A stretch of DNA of 21,105 nt from an uncultured Ruminococcus sp. (GCA_900319195.1 ONNL01000001.1:1-21105); one strand, 5' to 3'. Shown: positions 7,286 to 14,896, numbered from the stretch's first letter. A program made the numbers and translations. Notes: generated by a model from the letters alone, not told the origin.

Positions 7286-7915
7286 ATGAAAGAAAATAAC
7301 AAAAATTTGACAGAGCTCGTTTTCATACTTGACCGTTCGGGCTCGATGTGCGGACTTGAAAACGACACTATCGGCGGCTTCAATTCAATGATCAAAAAGC
7401 AGAAAAAGCAGGAGGGCGAGTGCCTTGTTTCGACTGTCCTTTTCGACAACGAGTGCGAGGTTATTCACGACAGGCTGCCGCTTGAAAAGGTCCCCGAAAT
7501 GACCGATAAGGAGTACAGCGTCCGTGGCTGCACAGCACTGCTCGACGCGGTCGGCGGAGCGATACACCACATTGAGAATATCCACAAATATGCGCGTAGG
7601 GAGGACGTTCCCACGAATGTCCTGTTCTGCATCACGACTGACGGAATGGAAAATGCGAGCCGCGAGTACACGCTCAAAAAGTTGAAGAAAATGATAGAAG
7701 CTAAGAAGGAGCTCGGCTGGGAATTCATCTTCATCGGAGCAAATATCGACGCTGTTTCGGCTGCTGCGGATATCGGAATCTCAGAGGACAGAGCGGTAAA
7801 CTATACGGCTTCAAAGTGCGGGACTGCTTCCGTGTATGAGGCAATGGAAAGTGCTGTCAGCTGTGTGAGAAAGTCGAGCACGATGGGCAAGGCGTGGAGA
7901 AAAATGGTAAAATAA
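7286..7915 (+). CDS. von Willebrand factor A domain protein, cytoplasmic
   Basis: 209 residues, nearly all one VWA domain. The metal-ion-dependent adhesion site is complete: DRSGS at 16-20, T83 in GCTALLDA, and D119 in TTDGMENAS. There is no signal peptide or membrane segment, so it should act inside the cell, probably as a metal-dependent protein-protein scaffold. Similar small VWA proteins occur with stress, kinase/phosphatase and tellurite-type clusters, but none of those partners is here. The start is clear from AGGAGGG seven bases upstream. It is co-oriented with the macro-domain gene, which may be its functional partner. The precise role is unknown. Confidence 0.88.
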   Translation: MKENNKNLTELVFILDRSGSMCGLENDTIGGFNSMIKKQKKQEGECLVSTVLFDNECEVIHDRLPLEKVPEMTDKEYSVRGCTALLDAVGGAIHHIENIHKYARREDVPTNVLFCITTDGMENASREYTLKKLKKMIEAKKELGWEFIFIGANIDAVSAAADIGISEDRAVNYTASKCGTASVYEAMESAVSCVRKSSTMGKAWRKMVK

Positions 7916-7952
7916 TGACATCTGAGCTGCCGTAAAAGCTTGTGCTGATATT

Positions 7953-7987
7953 AAAAAACGTGGAGGTCTCACACAGAGACCTCCACG
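7953..7987 (-). terminator. Terminator of the tRNA-Gly gene
   Basis: Perfect 12-bp stem at 7959-7970 and 7976-7987 (CGTGGAGGTCTC and its complement) with a 5-base loop. On the minus strand it is followed by six T (7953-7958). In the plus direction there is no T-run, so it serves the tRNA rather than the convergent VWA gene, though the hairpin may still affect that transcript's end. Confidence 0.88.
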
Positions 7988-8000
7988 AAAGCTTTCGTAT

Positions 8001-8075
8001 TGGAGCAGATAACGGGGGTCGAACCCGCCTCGTCAATTTGGGAAACTGAAGTAATAGCCGCTATACTATATCTGC
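8001..8075 (-). tRNA. tRNA-Gly, anticodon CCC
   Basis: A 75-base cloverleaf including an encoded CCA end. The acceptor stem GCAGATA/TATCTGC pairs fully. The anticodon stem is TCAGT/ATTGA around the loop TTCCCAA, giving anticodon CCC, which reads GGG. The T-arm is GCGGG-TTCGACC-CCCGT with one G-U pair. The D-arm is short (GTA/TAC), and the variable loop has four bases. It has its own promoter and terminator, so it is a single-gene unit. Confidence 0.95.
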
Positions 8076-8084
8076 AACAAGTAT

Positions 8085-8113
8085 ATTATACCATATTTTT
8101 TTGGCTGTGTCAA
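8085..8113 (-). promoter_or_regulatory. Consensus sigma-A promoter of tRNA-Gly
   Basis: TTGACA (8108-8113), 17 bases and TATAAT (8085-8090) on the minus strand, both perfect consensus. The -10 box ends nine bases before the mature tRNA 5' end, so the 5' leader is very short. Confidence 0.9.
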
Positions 8114-8161
8114 GAGGGCGGGGGAGAGTGCTGTGAATTTTATTGCTCAGTGTTTTTTTGC

Positions 8162-8190
8162 AAAAAAAGGCTGCAATTAATTGCAGCCTT
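8162..8190 (-). terminator. Terminator of the Cache-GGDEF gene
   Basis: A perfect palindrome at 8167-8190, core GGCTGCAAT/ATTGCAGCC, is followed on the minus strand by seven T (8162-8168 on the plus strand are A). It lies 18 bases past the stop of the minus-strand gene. Confidence 0.88.
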
Positions 8191-8208
8191 GTGTTTTTTT
8201 AATGTCCA

Positions 8209-9609
8209 TTATTTTGAAGAGTGCTTCCTGTACCCCCCCATTTTTTTCTCGTAATATAGGGCTTTATCCGCGTCACAGGCGGCTTTTGCAGCCTTGAACA
8301 CCTCGCGGTATGAGCTGTACTTGTCCGCCTTATAGGTGGCGCTTCCCTTTGCTACAGAGAGTCTCTTTTCAGGCTCAGCTGTCTCGTTGTACTTCTCAAT
8401 GGCAGAGTCTACTGCTGAAAAATATGCTTTCATGTCATCTGTGTCATTATAGTCCTCAAGGACTATGAACTCATCTCCGGTTACGTGATAAACGCTGTCG
8501 TTGCCGTATACGCTCCTGAGTATCTTTGAACAGTTATAGAGCAGCGTTTCACCCTCGTCGAAGCCGTGCTCAACGTATATCCTTTTCAGCCCGTTGATGT
8601 CGAAGAAAGCGACCGAGAAGCTTGCATATCCCGATTCTATATCCTTGTCGAGCTGAATTATCTTCTCCTTATAGGCTATCTTGTTGAGGGAATTGGTGAT
8701 ATCGTCCTGATGAGTTGACGACTCCATGTACTTCATGTATCTCTCAAACTTGTTATACACTCCCTCGATGCCTGTGTAGAGCGTTTCGTATTCATCTGTC
8801 CTCGGCTTGCTGAGGTCCTCACCCGAGGCAAGTGTCTTTAGCAGCTCGCTCTCACTCGGCGGAAGCATATTCAGCTTCTCGACGGAGCACGTAACTATTC
8901 TCGAGTCGAGCTTGTTCATCTCTTTTTCAAGGTCGTTCAGACTTGTCAGCAGCTTTGCAAATCGCTTTCTGTTTTGCGAAAGGATAATGAACGAGAGGAC
9001 AATACCGAGGAGCATAGTCACCGCACTCAGTATGATGATGACTGCCCTGTGCGAATCGAGCTTTTCGTCGTACCAGTTCGCGTCGAAGTCAACACCGACT
9101 ATTCCCCCGACATTTCCCTGTGAATCAAAGACGGGACTGTATGCGGAATAGAAGCGTCCCCATTCGTCAGTGTGAGCCTCCTTGTCAACGTCTGCCTTGC
9201 CATTTGCGGCATTTCTGAGTGCCTTTGTTGACTGGACAGGCTGACCGAATTCGGCAGGGTCGTCAGCAGGGTCTATCGTGAAGGTGAAGGAACCGTCACT
9301 TTCCTGCCTCACGCCGTAGATGTAGTCGAGCTTGATGCTGTCCTGAAACGATAGCAGTATTTCGAGCGCATTGTTATACGCATCATTTCCCTTGTCCTCG
9401 ATATTCAGCGAACCGAGCTCGTCACCGTTGAGCTGTCTTGCAGCCGCATTTGCAACGTCGAGCATATGCTGGTTAATCTGCTGGCGCAGAGTCTTTTTCG
9501 ACATAGACGTGAGCGTGAAGCCCATAAGCGCGTTTGTCAGCAGAAGCAGAGCGAGTGCGAGTACAAAATTGCGTTTGCTTGTCTTTACCTGTTTTTCTGA
9601 TTGTTTCAT
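8209..9609 (-). CDS. Membrane Cache-sensor GGDEF protein with variant TGDEF site
   Basis: 466 residues. Membrane segments at about 15-36 and 189-210 flank an extracellular Cache-like sensor ending in YSPVFDSQGNVGGIVGVDFD. A cytoplasmic linker and a GGDEF domain (about 300-460) follow. The signature reads VTGDEF at 376-381, so the first glycine is threonine; the earlier motif is FFDINGLKRIYVEHG, poorer than in the sensor-GGDEF gene near the left edge, and no RxxD inhibitory site is clear. Some cyclases with a changed first glycine are active, so activity is undecided; it may instead be a c-di-GMP or GTP sensor. The start at 9609 is chosen because AGGGGGAA sits properly upstream; an in-frame start at 9666 lacks a site. 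It is a single-gene unit. Confidence 0.88.
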   Translation of the reverse strand: MKQSEKQVKTSKRNFVLALALLLLTNALMGFTLTSMSKKTLRQQINQHMLDVANAAARQLNGDELGSLNIEDKGNDAYNNALEILLSFQDSIKLDYIYGVRQESDGSFTFTIDPADDPAEFGQPVQSTKALRNAANGKADVDKEAHTDEWGRFYSAYSPVFDSQGNVGGIVGVDFDANWYDEKLDSHRAVIIILSAVTMLLGIVLSFIILSQNRKRFAKLLTSLNDLEKEMNKLDSRIVTCSVEKLNMLPPSESELLKTLASGEDLSKPRTDEYETLYTGIEGVYNKFERYMKYMESSTHQDDITNSLNKIAYKEKIIQLDKDIESGYASFSVAFFDINGLKRIYVEHGFDEGETLLYNCSKILRSVYGNDSVYHVTGDEFIVLEDYNDTDDMKAYFSAVDSAIEKYNETAEPEKRLSVAKGSATYKADKYSSYREVFKAAKAACDADKALYYEKKMGGYRKHSSK

Positions 9610-9742
9610 ATAATTCCCCCTATTTTGCCTGAGCATGATGTCGTTGAGCGGCAGTATATTCCCCAAATATTGCCTTTTTCTGTCTGTCTGAGCTATGCGG
9701 ACTGCATATGCTGTTTGATAGGGCTTATCCTATTTATTTAAT

Positions 9743-9771
9743 ATTATATACTATTTTTCTGATACTGTCAA
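9743..9771 (-). promoter_or_regulatory. Consensus sigma-A promoter of the Cache-GGDEF gene
   Basis: TTGACA (9766-9771), 17 bases and TATAAT (9743-9748) on the minus strand, both perfect. The leader is about 127 bases; only a small ATAGG/CCTAT stem was noticed in it. Confidence 0.88.
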
Positions 9772-9845
9772 TGCTGTTTCACAAATTTTTTCGTTTTTCT
9801 TGATCTAATGGCGGTAGTACCGACCCTGTGTGACAACGAAATATG

Positions 9846-9883
9846 AAAAACACCCTCGGAAGCATTGACCGTTTCCGAGGGTG
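9846..9883 (-). terminator. Terminator of the que operon
   Basis: An 11-bp stem CACCCTCGGAA/TTCCGAGGGTG (9851-9861 and 9873-9883) with an 11-base loop is followed on the minus strand by five T (9846-9850). It lies about 175 bases past the queF stop. Confidence 0.85.
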
Positions 9884-9910
9884 AGTTGTTTTAAGATATT
9901 TAAAATCTCA

Positions 9911-10031
9911 GGTGGCTGTTACTATGAGTGGCGTTCGCATTTGCCTATGATACCACAATCTCTCAGCCTGTAAAGCCTATCAGGATCGTGAGGGTGGGCA
10001 AATACGCAAACGCCAACGCGTGCCGACCACC
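9911..10031. repeat. Long imperfect foldback between queF and its terminator
   Basis: The arms at 9929-9945 (TGGCGTTCGCATTTGCC) and 9997-10015 are complementary apart from a small 2-base bulge. An outer GGTGG/CCACC pair (9911-9915 and 10027-10031) extends the structure. The loop of about 50 bases contains a CCTG/CAGG stem. No reading frame with coding character is present. It may be a structured 3' untranslated RNA, a processed small RNA, or a miniature repeat. Confidence 0.5.
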
Positions 10032-10058
10032 AAAAAGGCGATCAATTTTTAGCACGAC

Positions 10059-10556
10059 TTATCTGTTATTGACTGCTTCGGGGTTCATATCGTGGTGTGC
10101 GAGCCTTTCCCATGCAAGCTTTTCCCATTTCGTATCGGGAATGCCATAGTTGCAGTATGGGTCTATCGAGAGACCGCCGCGCGGCAGGAATTTTCCCCAT
10201 ACCTCGATATATTTCGGGCTCATGAGCTTTATAAGGTCCTTCATGATTATGTTCACGCAGTCCTCGTGGAAGTCGCCGTGATTTCGGAAGCTGAAAAGGT
10301 ACAGCTTCAACGACTTGCTCTCGACCATTTTCTCCGCAGGGATATATGAGATGTAGATAGTTGCGAAGTCGGGCTGGCTCGTTATAGGGCATAGCGAGGT
10401 GAACTCGGGACAGTTGAACTTCACGAAGTAGTCGTTGTCGGGGTGCTTGTTGGGAAAGGTCTCGAGGACGCTCGGGTCGTAGTCTGTCGGGTACTTTGTA
10501 TGCTGATTGCCGAGGAGCGAAATATCGCCCGTTTCGTTGGGATTTCTGCCTGTCAT
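10059..10556 (-). CDS. queF: NADPH-dependent preQ0 reductase (7-cyano-7-deazaguanine reductase)
   Basis: Reduces the nitrile of preQ0 to the aminomethyl group of preQ1, the last step before insertion into tRNA. 165 residues, the usual length of the short Bacillus-type enzyme. The nucleophile is C56 in FTSLCPITSQPDF with D63 as proton donor. ESKSLKLYLFSFRNHGDFHEDC gives the substrate- and cofactor-binding stretch (E79, H97, E98). It is the last gene of queD-queE-folE-queC-queF; AAGGAG lies just upstream, and queC ends ten bases before. Cytoplasmic. Confidence 0.96.
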   Translation of the reverse strand: MTGRNPNETGDISLLGNQHTKYPTDYDPSVLETFPNKHPDNDYFVKFNCPEFTSLCPITSQPDFATIYISYIPAEKMVESKSLKLYLFSFRNHGDFHEDCVNIIMKDLIKLMSPKYIEVWGKFLPRGGLSIDPYCNYGIPDTKWEKLAWERLAHHDMNPEAVNNR

Positions 10557-10566
10557 AGCTATCTCC

Positions 10567-11250
10567 TTACTTCATCAATGGGTCGGTAATGCCGTTGGCT
10601 TCAAATGCGGCTATCCTGTCGCGGCACGTTCCGCATACTCCGCACGGCTTGTCTCCGCCCTCATAGCAGCTCCATGTGTGCTCGTAGGGGACGTTGAGCT
10701 CGAGTCCCTTTTTCACAACATCAGCCTTTGTGAGACTGACAAACGGAGCTTCTATCCTGAGCTGTTTGCCGCTTCCGAGGTAGACCGCGCGGTTCATCGA
10801 ATCGTTGAACTCGACACTGCAATCGGGATAGGCATTGCCTGCCGCGTCGTCGCTGTGAGCGCCGTAGTAGATGACCTCACAGCCGTTTGAAATTGCAATG
10901 CTTGCCGCAGACGCGAGGAAAAGACCGTTCCTAAACGGCACATAGGTCGAAACAGGCTTGCCTTCGGTCTCACGGAGCTGCTCGGCGTAGGACTCCTTCG
11001 GTATATCCGCGTCGGCATTGCTGCTGAGGAGCGAGCAGTCCGAATCCGCAAAGAGCAGTGCAAGGTCGAGCTCGCGGAGCTTCACACCGTAGTGCCCGGC
11101 AATTTTCCGAGCCGCCTCCATTTCCTTGCGGTGCTTCTGACCGTAGAAAACAGAGAGTGCGAGGACTTCGTCCGCACCGTATTTATCAATTGCGAGGGCA
11201 AGGCAGGTCGTGCTGTCAACGCCGCCGCTGAAAAGAACGAGAGCTTTCAT
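10567..11250 (-). CDS. queC: 7-cyano-7-deazaguanine synthase
   Basis: ATP- and ammonia-dependent conversion of 7-carboxy-7-deazaguanine to preQ0. The N-terminal pyrophosphatase loop is LFSGGVDST (7-14). YVPFRNGLFLASAASIA is the conserved central segment. A C-terminal zinc site has cysteines at 195, 203, 206 and 209 (WSCYEGGDKPCGVCGTC). Full length at 227 residues. It follows folE after 12 bases in the same operon. Confidence 0.97.
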   Translation of the reverse strand: MKALVLFSGGVDSTTCLALAIDKYGADEVLALSVFYGQKHRKEMEAARKIAGHYGVKLRELDLALLFADSDCSLLSSNADADIPKESYAEQLRETEGKPVSTYVPFRNGLFLASAASIAISNGCEVIYYGAHSDDAAGNAYPDCSVEFNDSMNRAVYLGSGKQLRIEAPFVSLTKADVVKKGLELNVPYEHTWSCYEGGDKPCGVCGTCRDRIAAFEANGITDPLMK

Positions 11251-11262
11251 GTAGTCACTCCT

Positions 11263-11823
11263 TTAGTCGTCGTTGATGAGAGTTTGTAGGGAAACATCGT
11301 CCCTGAATTTTCCGCAGAAGGTCTTTGTAACGGTCTTGGCGCTTGCATTTCTGATACCTCTTGCGGTCATGCAGCTGTGCGAGCCCTTGATGAGCACCGC
11401 AACATCGGGTGAACCCGTAGCCTCCGCGATTATCTCGGCAATATCCGCGCCGAGCTTCTCCTGCAATTGCAGTCTCTTAGCCGCCATGTCGCAGATACGC
11501 GCTATCTTGCTCAGACCGATAACTCTGCCGTGCGGTATATAAGCCACATTTACGTGCATATCGTACATGAGAGCCATGTGGTGCTCGCAATAGCTGAAAA
11601 CGGTAATGTCCTTCATAACGACTGCCGTGTCGGAGTCTCTTGTCTCGAAGGTCTTTCCGAACATCTGAGCGATCTCGTGGTTTGTGTATTTGATACCCTC
11701 AAAGACCTCCTCGTACATTCTTGCAACGCGCTCGGGAGTTTCGCGGAGTCCCTCACGGTCGGGGTCCTCACCGATAGCCTCAAGGATGCCTCTTATATGT
11801 TTTTCGATAGCTTTCTTATCCAT
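11263..11823 (-). CDS. folE: GTP cyclohydrolase I, type IA
   Basis: Opens GTP to 7,8-dihydroneopterin triphosphate, the first step of both folate and queuosine synthesis. 186 residues, normal for the family. Zinc ligands are C79 in FSYCEHH, the following histidine and C151 in GSHSCMTARG; GRVIGLSKIARI is also typical. AGGAGG lies four bases before the ATG. Its position inside the que operon suggests a supply of precursor for queuosine; whether the genome has another folE for folate cannot be seen here. Confidence 0.96.
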   Translation of the reverse strand: MDKKAIEKHIRGILEAIGEDPDREGLRETPERVARMYEEVFEGIKYTNHEIAQMFGKTFETRDSDTAVVMKDITVFSYCEHHMALMYDMHVNVAYIPHGRVIGLSKIARICDMAAKRLQLQEKLGADIAEIIAEATGSPDVAVLIKGSHSCMTARGIRNASAKTVTKTFCGKFRDDVSLQTLINDD

Positions 11824-11831
11824 TTTTCCTC

Positions 11832-12497
11832 CTAAACGCCGCGTTTCTCGGGGTCCCAGATATATTTGTGGAGCTGAAGCTGCAATCTCACATCGTTCAG
11901 CTTTTTGTTTTTCATGAATTCGACTATTTCATCTGGCTTGATATTGCCGAAAACAGGACTTATGTATACGTGACAGCGGTGTGTCAGGTCATATTTTTTT
12001 GTTATCTCGGCACATTTTTCAAGATCGTCGATACTGCCCGAGACGAATTTCACTGTGTCGCCGCTTTCGAGCAGACTGAAATTTTCAAGGCACATAAAGC
12101 TCTCCATGCAGCTTGAGGGGAGCTTGTAGTCCATGGTGAAAACGGGTCTGCACTCCTGCGAAGCGAGAAAATCGAGCGGAATACTGCCGTTTGTCTCTAT
12201 CTCGACGCGCCTGCCGCTCTTCATGAGCATTTCGATGAGCGGATATATCTCCCTTTGCAGAAGCGGCTCACCGCCTGTGAGCGTAACATTTGTAATGCCC
12301 GTTGAGATTATGTAATCGTATATTTCCTTTTCGCTCAGCATCTCGGCAGGAGCGGAGTCGGTATTCGCCCATTTTGTATCGCAATATGAGCAGCTCAGAT
12401 TGCATTTTCTGAACCTGATGAACACTGCGAGCTCGCCTGCGCGTACTCCCTCGCCGTTAATGCTGACGAATTTTTCTGCAACGGGGAAGGTGCTCAT
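11832..12497 (-). CDS. queE: 7-carboxy-7-deazaguanine synthase, radical SAM
   Basis: Radical S-adenosylmethionine enzyme that contracts the ring of 6-carboxytetrahydropterin. The cluster motif is CNLSCSYC, with cysteines 32, 36 and 39; VSINGEGVRAGELAVFIRF before it is typical of QueE, and TLTGGEP follows in the usual place. 221 residues. Its ATG overlaps the queD stop by four bases (ATGA), so translation is coupled. The enzyme needs magnesium and flavodoxin or a similar reductant, not encoded here. Confidence 0.95.
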   Translation of the reverse strand: MSTFPVAEKFVSINGEGVRAGELAVFIRFRKCNLSCSYCDTKWANTDSAPAEMLSEKEIYDYIISTGITNVTLTGGEPLLQREIYPLIEMLMKSGRRVEIETNGSIPLDFLASQECRPVFTMDYKLPSSCMESFMCLENFSLLESGDTVKFVSGSIDDLEKCAEITKKYDLTHRCHVYISPVFGNIKPDEIVEFMKNKKLNDVRLQLQLHKYIWDPEKRGV

Positions 12498-12922
12498 AGC
12501 TCTCCGCCCTCGTATTCCGCGCAGTTTTCGGGAGTCTCAAAAACCTTCACGCTTTTAACGGGGAGCTTCTTATCGCTCAGAAGCTCATAGAAATGCCTTG
12601 CGAAGTTCTCCGCAGTCGGTCGGAAGGGGACGGGTATGAGCCTGAAATTTTCGCTGCTGAGAGCCTTTATGGTAGTCTCCATGAGCGAGCCCTCCTCGTA
12701 GATGAGTGCATGGTCGAAGCTCCTTGCGAGAGCACGGAGCTCATGCTTTATGTCACCGAAGTCGATGAGCATACCTCTTTTTGCACCCTCATCGGTGAGA
12801 CTATCGCCTGCGAGCTTTACCTCAACGACCCAGTGATGACCGTGGATATTCGCACATTTTCCGTTGTATCCCTTCAAAAAGTGAGCACTGTCAAACGCAG
12901 CAGAGGTCTTGATATAATACAT
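12494..12922 (-). CDS. queD: 6-carboxy-5,6,7,8-tetrahydropterin synthase
   Basis: Converts dihydroneopterin triphosphate to 6-carboxytetrahydropterin. Zinc histidines are H14 (SAHFL), H27 and H29 in CANIHGHHW; C23 is the catalytic cysteine, and SFDHALI supplies the later aspartate-histidine pair. 142 residues. It is the first gene of the operon. The upstream promoter and the four-base overlap with queE place it at the head of one transcript. Confidence 0.95.
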   Translation of the reverse strand: MYYIKTSAAFDSAHFLKGYNGKCANIHGHHWVVEVKLAGDSLTDEGAKRGMLIDFGDIKHELRALARSFDHALIYEEGSLMETTIKALSSENFRLIPVPFRPTAENFARHFYELLSDKKLPVKSVKVFETPENCAEYEGGEL

Positions 12923-12997
12923 ATTACACCCTTTTCGTATCAGTATTTTTACGCGGAGCTGTTACCGCAGCTTGTTCCTATCGTATGTTACGCCTCT

Positions 12998-13026
12998 ATT
13001 ATAGCACCATTCTGTATAAATTGCAA
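12998..13026 (-). promoter_or_regulatory. Promoter of the que operon
   Basis: TTGCAA (13021-13026), 17 bases and TATAAT (12998-13003), with TGC directly before the -10 box as an extended element. It sits immediately past the comF-family stop. The leader is about 70 bases; it holds an AGCTG/CAGCT hairpin, but I could not fit it to the preQ1 riboswitch consensus. Confidence 0.85.
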
Positions 13027-13033
13027 GTCGGCG

Positions 13034-13756
13034 TTATTTTTTTGCGGCGAGCGGAGTCTTGCAGCAGGCAGCGCAGTGTACCGATGCCGTTCCGTTTGCT
13101 TTCAGCAGTGCAGCTATCTCCGCTAATGTGCTGCCTGTTGTGCATACGTCGTCGATGAGAAGAATGCGCCTGCCGCTAACCGCACCTGTGTCGGTGACAG
13201 CAAATGCGCCCTTCAGATTATATCGCCGCTTTATGTGGTCAAGCCTTTTCTGGTCCGCAGTTTTGCGGATCTTCACGACTGCACCCGTCACGCACGGCTT
13301 CCCGAGCATTCTGCCGACCTCTTTTGCAATGAGCTCCGCCTGATTATATGAGCGGCTCCACACGTCAGCTCTGTACATCGGGACGGGGACGATAATGTCG
13401 ATATTATCGGGGATACCGTCACTTATGAGCCTTTCGGCAAGCTCGCCGCCGAGTGCATACGGAGCGTTTCCGCACACGCCGTTTTTCATGAGGATAACAG
13501 CAGGGGAGACCTCCTTATCGTAGACAAAAGCCGCCGTGAAGCTGTCAGTCTCGGGGATATTGAAGCTCCCCTCAAAGCTGTTCAGCTTGCTCCTGCATTC
13601 GCCGCAGAATCGGTCGTCACAGCCGATGATACAGCTGCAGATCGGACAGCGGTTCGGGAAAAGGAGGTGGAGCACTCTGCGTTTCAGCGAATACGCCCTA
13701 TCCGCATTCATAGCAAAGGGCAGCCTTTTAACTGCCCTTTTTATCTTATCTGTCAT
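13034..13756 (-). CDS. ComF-family phosphoribosyltransferase-like protein
   Basis: 240 residues. An N-terminal zinc finger has C37, C40, C51 and C54 (CPIC and CGEC). The C-terminal half is a type I phosphoribosyltransferase fold with the PRPP loop ILLIDDVCTTGST (198-210). PVPMYRADVWSRSYNQAELIAKE and KTADQKRLDHIKRRYNLKGAF are hallmarks of ComFC/GntX proteins, linked to DNA uptake or recycling in competence; the true substrate in this host is unknown. The start lies one base after the methyltransferase stop, implying coupled translation. No terminator is visible before the que promoter, so read-through into queD is possible. Confidence 0.92.
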   Translation of the reverse strand: MTDKIKRAVKRLPFAMNADRAYSLKRRVLHLLFPNRCPICSCIIGCDDRFCGECRSKLNSFEGSFNIPETDSFTAAFVYDKEVSPAVILMKNGVCGNAPYALGGELAERLISDGIPDNIDIIVPVPMYRADVWSRSYNQAELIAKEVGRMLGKPCVTGAVVKIRKTADQKRLDHIKRRYNLKGAFAVTDTGAVSGRRILLIDDVCTTGSTLAEIAALLKANGTASVHCAACCKTPLAAKK

Positions 13757-13757
13757 A

Positions 13758-14873
13758 TCAGAAGTACATATAGAGCTGGCACTTTATCATGCCGTTATAG
13801 AGCTTTCTGCGTCTGCTTGCATTGGCTCCGAAGTAGAGCTCGAACTGCTCGTGCGGCGAGATGATGTAGCTCTGCCTGCCGCTGCCCTTTCCGAGCACTC
13901 TGCCCATCTGCCTGTATATAGCCTCAGCCTCGCGCAGCTCAAGCATTCTCTCGCCATAGGGCGGATTACAGATAACTGTGGAGTTGTCAGGCTGCTTGAA
14001 GTCCGAGATGTCCGCCTGTTCTATCCTTATCCTCGACTTGACTCCTGCCTTTCGGGAGTTGTCGATAGAGAGCGCAACTGCGTCGTCGTCGATGTCGAAG
14101 CCTATTCCGTGGAATCCAGCCTCGCGGTCAACGTTGTCGATAGCCCTTGCGCGTTCCTCGCGCCATACCGCAGAGTTGAGCTGTTCCCACTTTTCAGCGG
14201 CGAATCTCCTGTTGATACCGGGAGCTATCCTCAGCGCCTTGAGAGCGGACTCAATGAGAATTGTGCCGCTTCCGCAGAAGGGATCGCAGACTGTAGTGTC
14301 CGGACGCACTCTTGCGAGGTCAACAATGCCTGCCGCAAGCGTCTCCTTTATGGGAGCAATGTTCGATTTCACCCTGTATCCGCGCTTATGCAGACCGACA
14401 CCGCTCGTGTCGAGGTAGATCGTGACAACGTCCTTGAGAATGCTGAATTTTATCTGTACTGTCGCTCCCGTTTCGCTGAACCAGCTTATGCCGTACTTGG
14501 ATTTGAGTCTCTCAACGGCAGCCTTCTTGACGATGGACTGACAGTCGGGGACGCTGTGGAGCTGAGAATTGAGTGAGTGTCCCTTTACGGGAAATGCGTT
14601 GTCGGGACCGATATAGCGTTCAAGCTCGATTGCCTTTACGCCCTCAAAGAGCTCGTCGAAGGATGTCGCCTTGAATTCTATCAGCTCGATAAGGACTCTC
14701 TCCGCGGTCGAAAGGCAGAGATTAGCTCTTGCGCGGACATTCTCGTCGCCCGTGAAGCTCACCTTGCCGTCCGTGACCCTGAGATCCTCGCCGCCTATCT
14801 TGGCGATTTCATATTTCAATACACTTTCAAGCCCGAAATGACACGGGCAGCAAAGTCTCATTTTGTTATCCAA
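13758..14873 (-). CDS. THUMP-domain class I SAM-dependent RNA methyltransferase
   Basis: 371 residues. The N-terminal part is ferredoxin-like/THUMP, the RNA-binding module; the C-terminal Rossmann methyltransferase has VCDPFCGSGTILIE (196-208) and the NPPYGE motif at 303-308 of N2-guanine methylases. It resembles YpsC and the RlmL half of E. coli RlmKL, so the substrate is probably a guanine in 23S rRNA, though tRNA is possible. The chosen start is TTG at 14873, because GGTGATC, matching the 16S tail, lies at the right distance; the ATG at 14861 is the alternative. The penicillin-binding protein gene ends 23 bases upstream. Confidence 0.92.
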   Translation of the reverse strand: MDNKMRLCCPCHFGLESVLKYEIAKIGGEDLRVTDGKVSFTGDENVRARANLCLSTAERVLIELIEFKATSFDELFEGVKAIELERYIGPDNAFPVKGHSLNSQLHSVPDCQSIVKKAAVERLKSKYGISWFSETGATVQIKFSILKDVVTIYLDTSGVGLHKRGYRVKSNIAPIKETLAAGIVDLARVRPDTTVCDPFCGSGTILIESALKALRIAPGINRRFAAEKWEQLNSAVWREERARAIDNVDREAGFHGIGFDIDDDAVALSIDNSRKAGVKSRIRIEQADISDFKQPDNSTVICNPPYGERMLELREAEAIYRQMGRVLGKGSGRQSYIISPHEQFELYFGANASRRRKLYNGMIKCQLYMYF

Positions 14874-14896
14874 ATGATCACCGTTCTTTTTATATT

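Noticed and set aside
8000..8254. 84-residue frame on the plus strand
   Set aside because: It covers the tRNA gene, its promoter and a terminator, so it is not coding.
12923..12995. preQ1 riboswitch in the que leader
   Set aside because: The AGCTG/CAGCT hairpin with an A-rich tail is suggestive, but loop size and conserved bases do not fit the preQ1-I consensus. Only a covariance scan could settle it.
13536..14576. Long plus-strand frame across the ComF-family and methyltransferase genes
   Set aside because: Spans two real minus-strand genes with full motif sets; no start signal or domain of its own.
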